Shown here piece by piece: positions 1-5,157 of a DNA stretch of 5,157 bases (positions within the stretch are counted from its first letter, which is position 1; each line of letters begins with the position of its first letter). Made by a program: the position numbers and the translations under genes. This DNA is from an uncultured Lachnospiraceae bacterium. GTDB taxonomy: Bacteria; Bacillota; Clostridia; Lachnospirales; Lachnospiraceae. The notes beneath the pieces are model-generated. The model did not search any database. It was not told the DNA's origin and saw only the letters and a program-made list of their open reading frames with translations. The DNA lies in assembly GCA_958444395.1 (NCBI GenBank), contig CAUCOL010000151.1, forward strand, positions 1-5,157, in the 5' to 3' direction.

Positions 1-1257
1 TATCAGATTCCACTGGGTTGGAACGAATACATAACCATCTACCTCCGGAGCGTCCATATAGGTTCTGGCGATATAGATGCCTTCCTCGGGAATACTTCCT
101 TCGATCATGACATCCATGACCTTGCCAATCTGTTCTTCGTTGCGGGCAAAGGCGATCTCCTGCTGAATCTCCATGATCGCATCCCGCCGTTCTTCCTTGA
201 TCTCCTGCGGAATCTGCTCGTCCATCACAGCCGCCGGTGTATCCTCTTCCTGGGAATAGGCAAATACCCCAAGACGTTCAAACCGCATTTCCCGCACAAA
301 GGCTTTTAACTCTTCAAAATCTTCCTGCGTCTCCCCAGGAAAACCGGTGATCAGCGTCGTACGAAGTGCAATATCCGGTATCTCCCGGCGAAGTCTTGCA
401 ATCATTTCTGTCAGCTGTGCACGGTCTGTACGGCGTCCCATCCGCTTCAGGATTGTGTCTGCACCATGCTGGATCGGAATATCAAGATAGTGACATACCT
501 TCGGTAACGTTTTGATCACATGGATCAATTCATCCGTGATCTCTTCCGGATAACAGTACAGGATACGGATCCAGCGGAGTTCCTCGATAGAAGACAGCTT
601 CTCTAACAGAAGCGGCAGTGTTTTCTTTCCATACAGATCCGTACCATATAGTGTCGTCTCCTGTGCAACCAGGATCAGCTCTCTGGCTCCATTTGCCACA
701 AGATGCTCCGCCTGTGCCAGCAGATTTTCCATCGGAACACTGCGGTAATGACCACGCACTTTCGGAATGATACAATATGTGCAGCATTTATCACAGCCTT
801 CTGCAATCTTTAGATAAGCATAATAACCACCGGATGTACTGTCACGGTCTGTCAGTGGGGTTGGCAGATAATCAATATCCTTCAGGCTCTCTACCACACC
901 CTTCTGATCAAGTGCTTCCTTTAACACCTGTGTGATATTTTCATATCCCATTGTGCCGATGATCACATCGACTTCCGGAATCTCCTGCCGGATCTCTTCG
1001 TGATATCTCTGCGCCAGACAGCCGGCAGCCACCAACAGCTTACAGATTCCATTTTCTTTATAGTCTGCCATTTCCAGAAGGGTATTGATACTCTCTTCTT
1101 TGGCATCTCCTATAAAACAACATGTATTTACTACGATGATCTCTGCCTGTGTTTCATCATCGGTTATCTCGAAACCGTCTTTTCGCAGGGTAGTCAGCAT
1201 CATTTCACTGTCCACCAGATTCTTATCGCAGCCTAACGAAACGAAATAAATCTTCAA
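1..1257 (-). CDS. rimO: Ribosomal protein S12 methylthiotransferase RimO, 3' end cut off
   Basis: Radical-SAM enzyme with two iron-sulfur clusters that adds a methylthio group to the beta-carbon of a conserved Asp of ribosomal protein S12. 419 codons are open to the left edge; the family is about 440 residues, so roughly 20-25 codons are missing. The N-terminal UPF0004 domain begins MKIYFVSLGCDKNLVDSEMM and shows the three cluster cysteines C10, C46 (NTCCFIG) and C80 (AAGCLAQRY). The radical-SAM motif CxxxCxxC is C155, C159 and C162 (EGCDKCCTYCIIP). LDIPIQHGADTILKRMGRRT (about 239-258) and TTLITGFPGET are typical of the methylthiotransferase barrel. The LGCDKNLVDSE start and the Y-G-x-D-L-Y-G segment (ETTLYGTDLYG) favour RimO over MiaB and MtaB. 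The C-terminal TRAM domain (about 355 onward, RTYMDAPEVDGYVFV) is interrupted by the window edge. The start is TTG at 1257, set by GGAGG 6 nt upstream; it gives the exact family N-terminus and no nearby ATG does. Confidence 0.95.
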   Translation of the reverse strand, partial: MKIYFVSLGCDKNLVDSEMMLTTLRKDGFEITDDETQAEIIVVNTCCFIGDAKEESINTLLEMADYKENGICKLLVAAGCLAQRYHEEIRQEIPEVDVIIGTMGYENITQVLKEALDQKGVVESLKDIDYLPTPLTDRDSTSGGYYAYLKIAEGCDKCCTYCIIPKVRGHYRSVPMENLLAQAEHLVANGARELILVAQETTLYGTDLYGKKTLPLLLEKLSSIEELRWIRILYCYPEEITDELIHVIKTLPKVCHYLDIPIQHGADTILKRMGRRTDRAQLTEMIARLRREIPDIALRTTLITGFPGETQEDFEELKAFVREMRFERLGVFAYSQEEDTPAAVMDEQIPQEIKEERRDAIMEIQQEIAFARNEEQIGKVMDVMIEGSIPEEGIYIARTYMDAPEVDGYVFVPTQWNLI

Positions 1258-1263
1258 ATCAGA

Positions 1264-1268
1264 CCTCC
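1264..1268 (-). promoter_or_regulatory. Ribosome binding site of rimO (decides TTG start)
   Basis: GGAGG on the minus strand lies between the kinase stop (TAA, 1272-1274) and the TTG at 1257, with a 6-nt spacer (TCTGAT). The first in-frame ATG downstream is codon 19, beyond the LGCDKN motif with cluster cysteine C10, so TTG is the real start. Confidence 0.8.
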
Positions 1269-1271
1269 AAT

Positions 1272-2927
1272 TTATACATTAAAAATACTTCCTCCCACAA
1301 ACTCACGCATCAGTGAATTTTTCGGGATCTCTTCACTGCTTACACCAATGAAATAATCCAGGAACTTGAGCAGACGCTTTGCCTCAACATATTCCGGAAC
1401 ATCCTTCGGAATGCCAAACAGGATTGACTCCGCATATGGTTTTAATACCGCTAACTCATAGATCAGTGCTGAATTAAACATAACATCCGCTTCTTCCTGG
1501 AATGGGAAGATATAACGGTCCTCTCCTCTGCGCACGGATGGCCACATGCCGATCGTTCTCTGGGCAGAAGACCCTCTGGTACGGGCGTCACGCACCATTC
1601 GGCGGATCAGGCGTCCGTCTGTTGTTGAGATGCGGTTATGCTCATCGATGTTTAACTGGGTCAATGCACTGATATATATTTTGAATTTGCTTTCTTTGGG
1701 AAGCGTATAGGACATTTTCTCGTTCAGCCCGTGGATGCCCTCGATCACCAGAATATCATCCGGGCCAAGCTGTTTGAAGTCTCCTTTATACTCTCTCTGA
1801 CCGATCAGGAAATTAAAGGTCGGAAGTTCCACGCGTTCTCCTCTGAGGAGGGCAGTCATATCCTGATTAAACTGCTCGATATCAATTGCTTCCAGGCATT
1901 CAAAATCATAATTGCCCTGTTCATCTTTCGGGGTATCCTCCCGGTTCTTAAAATAATTATCCAGGGCGATTGGATGCGGTGTCAGTCCGAAGGTGCGCAG
2001 CTGGATCGACAGACGGTGGGAAAAGGATGTCTTTCCGGAGGAGGACGGACCGGCGATCATGACAAACTTCTTGCTATGATCCGATGCGATCTGCTGTGCG
2101 ATCTCCGCAATCTTTTTCTCCTGTAATGCCTCCTGTACAAGAATCAGATCTGTGATTCCACCATGTGAGATCACATCATTCAAAGCACCCACTGTATCCA
2201 CATGCATCATTTTGCCCCAGTTGCTTGCTTCCTGCAGCGTATCAAATAATTTCGGACTGTCCTTAAATACGGACATCTGATCCGGTGTCTTTTTGTTCGG
2301 CATGTGGATCAGAAAACCATCCCGGTAGCACTCCAGAGAAAAGTATTTTAAGATACCGGTTGTTGCCGGCATATATCCATAATAATAATCCTCGAAGCCA
2401 TCCAGCGAATACACATTAACATTAGATACACGTCTGTACTCAAACAGCTTCTTTTTGTCATACATTTTATGCTTTGCAAACAGCTCCAGCGCATCCGATG
2501 TTTTCATGGAATATTTTACAAATGGCAGATCCATATGTACTAACTCTTTCATATAGTCTTCTACCTTCTGTAACAGTGGCTGCGTTATTTCGATCCCCTC
2601 TGCTTCACAATAGCAGCTGTCACCCAGCATATGCTTGACAAAAATGTTTTTCAGGCTGCCGGTGTCTGCTATGTGATAAAATGCCTTCAACATCAGAAGC
2701 GTAACACCACGCGTATAGGTTTTATGACCGCTTTCGGAGGATGTGTCCAAAAAAGTGACCACACTGTCTTTTTTAATTTTTTTGTTCAGTTCTACCAGCC
2801 GTTCCCCTTTTTTCGCCAGAATAATATCATAAGGATATTCTTTCTGCACATCTCTGGCAATGCTGCCATATGTAATTCCTTCCGGATATTCCTTCTCTAC
2901 ACCATCTACGGTTACTTTTATATTCAT
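1272..2927 (-). CDS. TGS-domain nucleoside kinase-like protein (uridine kinase/PRK family)
   Basis: A 551-residue cytoplasmic protein in three parts. Residues 1-62 form a TGS-like domain (MNIKVTVDGVEKEYPEGITYGSIARDV). Residues about 65-215 resemble the editing-type second domain of threonyl-tRNA synthetase: LLQKVEDYMKELVHMDLPF, TSDALELFAKHKMYDKKKLFEY and MPATTGILKYFSL follow the synthetase pattern. Residues about 285-551 are a P-loop kinase of the phosphoribulokinase/uridine kinase family. The Walker A motif is GPSSSGKT (293-300), ALDNYF (about 321-326) sits where the substrate/Mg-binding Asp is expected, VIEGIHGLN (about 394-402) is the Walker B region, and RLIRRMVRDARTRG (about 439-452) is an Arg-rich lid-like segment. 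Related genes are generally annotated uridine or nucleoside kinase; substrate and pathway cannot be told from sequence. The expected editing His/Cys residues are absent (see findings). The start overlaps the trmK stop as ATGA, with AAGGGGG 8 nt upstream. rimO follows after 14 nt. Confidence 0.85.
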   Translation of the reverse strand: MNIKVTVDGVEKEYPEGITYGSIARDVQKEYPYDIILAKKGERLVELNKKIKKDSVVTFLDTSSESGHKTYTRGVTLLMLKAFYHIADTGSLKNIFVKHMLGDSCYCEAEGIEITQPLLQKVEDYMKELVHMDLPFVKYSMKTSDALELFAKHKMYDKKKLFEYRRVSNVNVYSLDGFEDYYYGYMPATTGILKYFSLECYRDGFLIHMPNKKTPDQMSVFKDSPKLFDTLQEASNWGKMMHVDTVGALNDVISHGGITDLILVQEALQEKKIAEIAQQIASDHSKKFVMIAGPSSSGKTSFSHRLSIQLRTFGLTPHPIALDNYFKNREDTPKDEQGNYDFECLEAIDIEQFNQDMTALLRGERVELPTFNFLIGQREYKGDFKQLGPDDILVIEGIHGLNEKMSYTLPKESKFKIYISALTQLNIDEHNRISTTDGRLIRRMVRDARTRGSSAQRTIGMWPSVRRGEDRYIFPFQEEADVMFNSALIYELAVLKPYAESILFGIPKDVPEYVEAKRLLKFLDYFIGVSSEEIPKNSLMREFVGGSIFNV

Positions 2928-3655
2928 ATGCCTGACCCCCTTCTTTCGCAGACTTTTTCATATGTCCACTGCATCTGTTGATATTGTATATGCAGATGAT
3001 CTCTTGTCTGACAACCGGTTTCTGACAATTTCTTCTGTTCCATAGATGCCAGAATATGCTCCGTGCGTTCCATTTCTTTTTCAAGAAAGACGCGAAGCAC
3101 AGGATTCTGCTCCTTGATCAGATACTTTCCGTATAGATATTCCTCCTGACGGGCATAAGTCTGACTGCCCGGCACAGCATGTATCACTACGTAATATTTT
3201 CCCTGATCTACCAGCATCTTCTCAGAATCTATCCGAAAACCATGTGCCTGCAGAAACTGCCGCACCAGATAGATCTCTGACTGCGGAGAAAGCACCAGCT
3301 CCTTTGTCTGTGACAAAACATCCGGGCTTTGCTCCAGAATACGGCAGATCAGTGCGCCGCCCATCCCACTGATCAACAGGGTATCTGCCTCCCCCGGTTC
3401 CAGTCCGGCAGCTCCATCGGAAAGGCGCAGTGTGATCTTCTCCTGCAGACCTGCCTGCCGGACATGCTCGTCTGCCCGTTCCAGCGGACCTTTGTTAATA
3501 TCCATCGCAAAGACGTGCTGTGCCAGTCCGTGCCGGATCAGATAGATCGATGTAAAACCATGATCACACCCGATGTCTGCCACGTTTCCGCCACTGCATA
3601 CCATGTCTGCCACCGTCTGCAATCGTTTTGATATTTCTTTTGATGCATTTTTCAT
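2924..3655 (-). CDS. trmK: tRNA (adenine(22)-N1)-methyltransferase TrmK
   Basis: SAM-dependent methyltransferase of 243 residues, family COG2384 (B. subtilis TrmK/YqfN), which methylates N1 of adenine 22 in the D-arm of some bacterial tRNAs. The N-terminal two thirds is a Rossmann-fold domain. The SAM-binding motif I is VADIGCDHGFTSIYL (about 25-39) and the acidic residue of motif II lies in AMDINKGPLERA (about 50-61). A glycine-rich LLISGMGGALI (about 93-103) and LVLSPQSE (about 120-127) occupy the motif IV region and the following strand. The last 60-70 residues are charged and helical (YLYGKYLIKEQN, LEKEMERTEHILASMEQKK), matching the C-terminal coiled-coil domain of the family. Its length is usual for the family. 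The start is 3 nt after the rpoD stop and its GGAG ribosome binding site lies in the last codons of rpoD. The end overlaps the next gene by ATGA. Location after dnaG-rpoD supports the assignment. Confidence 0.93.
   Translation of the reverse strand: MKNASKEISKRLQTVADMVCSGGNVADIGCDHGFTSIYLIRHGLAQHVFAMDINKGPLERADEHVRQAGLQEKITLRLSDGAAGLEPGEADTLLISGMGGALICRILEQSPDVLSQTKELVLSPQSEIYLVRQFLQAHGFRIDSEKMLVDQGKYYVVIHAVPGSQTYARQEEYLYGKYLIKEQNPVLRVFLEKEMERTEHILASMEQKKLSETGCQTRDHLHIQYQQMQWTYEKVCERRGSGI
2936..2942 (-). promoter_or_regulatory. Ribosome binding site of the kinase gene, inside trmK
   Basis: AAGGGGG on the minus strand lies within the final codons of trmK, 8 nt before the ATG at 2927. The run of five G differs from the consensus AGGAGG but should still pair with the 16S rRNA tail. 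With the ATGA overlap it indicates translational coupling to trmK. Confidence 0.6.
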
Positions 3656-3658
3656 ACA

Positions 3659-4927
3659 TTACTCCAGATAATCTTTCAGTTTGCGGCTGCGGCTCGGATG
3701 TCTCAGCTTGCGCAGTGCCTTCGCCTCGATCTGACGGATACGCTCACGGGTAACCTTAAACTCCTTGCCGACTTCCTCCAATGTTCTGGCACGGCCATCC
3801 TCCAGACCAAAACGGAGTTTTAAGACTTTCTGCTCTCTGTCTGTCAGCGTGCTGAGTACTTCCTCTAACTGCTCACGCAGCAGGGTAAAGGCTGCTGCCT
3901 CTGCCGGTACCGGCACATTGTCATCCTGAATAAAATCACCTAAATGGCTGTCCTCTTCTTCGCCGATCGGTGTCTCCAGAGAGACTGGTTCCAGCGAAAT
4001 CTTCTGGATCTCACGGACACGCTCTACCGGCATATTCATCTGCTTTGCGATCTCTTCCGGATAAGGTTCTCTTCCCAGTTCCTGAAGAAGCTGTCTCTGC
4101 ACACGGACAAATTTATTGATCGTCTCCACCATATGCACCGGGATACGGATCGTTCTTGCCTGGTCTGCGATCGCACGCGTGATCGCCTGACGGATCCACC
4201 AGGTAGCATACGTACTGAACTTATATCCTTTTTTATAATCAAATTTCTCAACGGCTTTGATCAGACCCAGATTTCCTTCCTGGATCAGATCAAGGAAAAG
4301 CATGCCACGCCCAACATAACGTTTTGCAATACTTACTACCAGACGGAGGTTTGCTTCTGCCAGTTTCTTCTTCGCCTCTGCGTCGCCCTCTTCCATCCGC
4401 TTGGCAAGTTCTACTTCTTCGTCTGCTGTCAGAAGCGGTACCTTACCGATCTCTTTCAGATACATACGTACCGGATCCTCGATGCTGACACCATCCGGCA
4501 CAGAAAGGTCTATATTTTCAATTTCTTCGTCATCCGGGGCATCTCCATCCGCTTCCATACTGAGGATAATGCTGTCATCCACATCATCTTTATCATCAGA
4601 AATACGCAGAACGTCTACACCATTTGCCTCCAGAAATTCAATGATCTTCTCTGTTTTTTCCTCGTCTAACTCCATATCGCCAAAAAAGTTGTTGATCTCC
4701 TGAAGTTCCAGAACGTTTTTGCGGCTCTTTGCCAGTTCCTTTAACTTCCCGAGAGATTCCAGGAATTTTGCTTCCGGATTTTCAGTCTCTTTTTTACGGC
4801 TTCCTGTTTTGGTTGTCTTTTTGGTTGTTTCTTTCTTTGTTCCTTTAGCGGCAGTTGTACTTCTCGTTGCCTTTTCCTCAGTCGCTGTTTTTGAAGTTTT
4901 CTTTGCCTGCTCTTTTTCTGTCGCCAT
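3659..4927 (-). CDS. rpoD: RNA polymerase primary sigma factor (RpoD/SigA)
   Basis: Housekeeping sigma-70 factor of 422 residues, which directs RNA polymerase to vegetative promoters. Seen in order: a Lys/Thr-rich basic tail (about 1-49); a region 1.1-like helical segment (about 51-107); an acidic linker (about 111-142, with DDKDDVDDS and [10 protein letters not shown]); region 1.2 (about 151-183, [17 protein letters not shown]); and region 2 (about 190-266) with [20 protein letters not shown] and the -10 recognition helix [14 protein letters not shown]. Region 3 spans about 267-345. Region 4 runs to the C-terminus, with the -35 helix-turn-helix [20 protein letters not shown] at about 382-401. 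It is longer than B. subtilis SigA (371 residues), partly because of the N-terminal tail. The ATG at 4927 is preferred because AGGAAGG lies 6 nt upstream. An in-frame ATG at 4945 would add MKGRSR but has no good ribosome binding site and would place that Shine-Dalgarno inside the gene. Any promoter specific to rpoD would have to lie within dnaG; none is convincing here. Confidence 0.97.
   Translation of the reverse strand: MATEKEQAKKTSKTATEEKATRSTTAAKGTKKETTKKTTKTGSRKKETENPEAKFLESLGKLKELAKSRKNVLELQEINNFFGDMELDEEKTEKIIEFLEANGVDVLRISDDKDDVDDSIILSMEADGDAPDDEEIENIDLSVPDGVSIEDPVRMYLKEIGKVPLLTADEEVELAKRMEEGDAEAKKKLAEANLRLVVSIAKRYVGRGMLFLDLIQEGNLGLIKAVEKFDYKKGYKFSTYATWWIRQAITRAIADQARTIRIPVHMVETINKFVRVQRQLLQELGREPYPEEIAKQMNMPVERVREIQKISLEPVSLETPIGEEEDSHLGDFIQDDNVPVPAEAAAFTLLREQLEEVLSTLTDREQKVLKLRFGLEDGRARTLEEVGKEFKVTRERIRQIEAKALRKLRHPSRSRKLKDYLE
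3662..3665 (-). promoter_or_regulatory. Ribosome binding site of trmK, inside the end of rpoD
   Basis: GGAG on the minus strand overlaps the final codons of rpoD (CTGGAGTAA), with a 6-nt spacer to the trmK ATG at 3655. A ribosome terminating on rpoD covers this site, so the two genes are probably translated in a coupled way (inference). Confidence 0.65.
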
Positions 4928-4933
4928 ACGTGA

Positions 4934-4940
4934 CCTTCCT
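4934..4940 (-). promoter_or_regulatory. Ribosome binding site of rpoD
   Basis: AGGAAGG read on the minus strand, followed by a 6-nt spacer (TCACGT) and ATG at 4927. This site decides the rpoD start against the in-frame ATG at 4945, which lies just upstream of the site and is preceded only by the AT-rich sequence GGATAAATTATAGTA. Confidence 0.8.
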
Positions 4941-4954
4941 TTCATTACTATAAT

Positions 4955-5157
4955 TTATCCATCTTTCAAAGAAATATGCAGTTTTGCAGTATTCTGCAGC
5001 GCTTTCTTCTGTGAAATAATAGTCTGTAGTTCCTTTATATCTGAGATCCGGCCAGAACGCACCTCCAGGCTGTGTTCCTTTATTTTGATCACCAGATCCG
5101 TGATCGCTTTTTCTTTTTCATCCCGGTTCATGTCTCCGTGAAAGCTGGTCTGAAACA
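4955..5157 (-). CDS. dnaG: DNA primase DnaG, C-terminal fragment
   Basis: Only the last 66 codons and the TAA stop are inside the window; the 5' part lies beyond the right edge. DnaG makes the RNA primers for replication, and its C-terminal helical domain binds the replicative helicase DnaB/DnaC. The visible peptide begins FQTSFHGDMNRDEKEKAI and ends LQNTAKLHISLKDG. It is helical and charged, with a KELQTIISQKKALQ stretch near the end that resembles the terminal helix of Firmicutes primases. No catalytic TOPRIM or zinc motif is visible, because those lie upstream. The identification therefore rests on the tail's resemblance and on its position directly before rpoD, the conserved dnaG-rpoD order. 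The stop codon is 27 nt before the chosen rpoD start. The first two bases at the right edge belong to an incomplete codon. Confidence 0.85.
   Translation of the reverse strand, partial: FQTSFHGDMNRDEKEKAITDLVIKIKEHSLEVRSGRISDIKELQTIISQKKALQNTAKLHISLKDG

Noticed and set aside
1258..1271. Transcription terminator between the kinase and rimO
   Set aside because: The 14-nt gap holds only the ribosome binding site, with no hairpin followed by a U run.
2827..3084. Minus-strand 85-codon frame across the trmK/kinase junction
   Set aside because: It lies out of frame under two well-supported genes and has no recognisable content.
3944..4669. Long open frame on the plus strand opposite rpoD (241 codons)
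   Set aside because: It is fully antisense to conserved rpoD codons, has no convincing ribosome binding site, and its Phe/Cys/His/Ile-rich peptide resembles no family. It is a shadow of rpoD codon usage.
4947..4975. Possible rpoD promoter: TATAGT at 4952-4947 just upstream of the gene
   Set aside because: At 17-nt spacing the upstream hexamer is ATTTCT, unlike TTGACA, and TTGAAA at 4969-4964 is only about 11 nt away. An initiation site there would fall almost on the ribosome binding site.
4719..5141. Plus-strand open frame rich in Phe, Val and Ser that looks like membrane segments
   Set aside because: The apparent hydrophobicity comes from reading Lys/Glu/Thr-rich rpoD and dnaG codons on the opposite strand. 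There is no independent support.
1..5157. CRISPR arrays, tRNA/rRNA genes, insertion sequences, attachment sites, riboswitches
   Set aside because: The window is covered almost entirely by five conserved genes with gaps of at most 27 nt. No direct repeats with spacers, cloverleaf, terminal inverted repeats or structured leader were seen.

Overview
The window is a dense block of housekeeping genes, all on the minus strand. In transcription order (high to low coordinates) they are: the 3' end of dnaG (DNA primase), rpoD/sigA (primary sigma factor), trmK (tRNA adenine-22 N1-methyltransferase), a TGS-domain nucleoside-kinase-like gene, and rimO (ribosomal protein S12 methylthiotransferase), which runs off the left edge. 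Both outer genes are cut by the window: dnaG lacks its N-terminal part and rimO lacks roughly the last 20-25 codons of its TRAM domain.

The dnaG-rpoD-trmK order is the Firmicutes form of the macromolecular synthesis operon. The protein sequences, the moderate GC content, the Gram-positive type Shine-Dalgarno sites (AGGAAGG, GGAGG) and the TGS-kinase gene suggest a Clostridia member, most likely Lachnospiraceae. This is inferred from family resemblance; no search was run.

Layout: 4955-5157 is the dnaG tail. A 27-nt gap carries the rpoD ribosome binding site. rpoD is at 3659-4927. trmK (2924-3655) follows after 3 nt. The kinase gene (1272-2927) overlaps trmK by 4 nt (ATGA). rimO (1-1257) follows after 14 nt and starts at TTG. 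No intergenic gap exceeds 27 nt, and I see no terminator, promoter, RNA gene, repeat array or mobile element. The genes are almost certainly co-transcribed from a promoter upstream of the window. Functionally they join replication priming, transcription initiation, tRNA modification, ribosome modification and an uncharacterised phosphotransferase.

I found no new defence or mobile system. The most interesting object is the kinase. Its N-terminal half looks like the TGS plus editing-domain portion of threonyl-tRNA synthetase, with the metal/catalytic His and Cys positions apparently replaced. Secondary points are a Lys/Thr-rich basic N-terminal tail on the sigma factor and the absence of the Nif3-like gene that often follows trmK.
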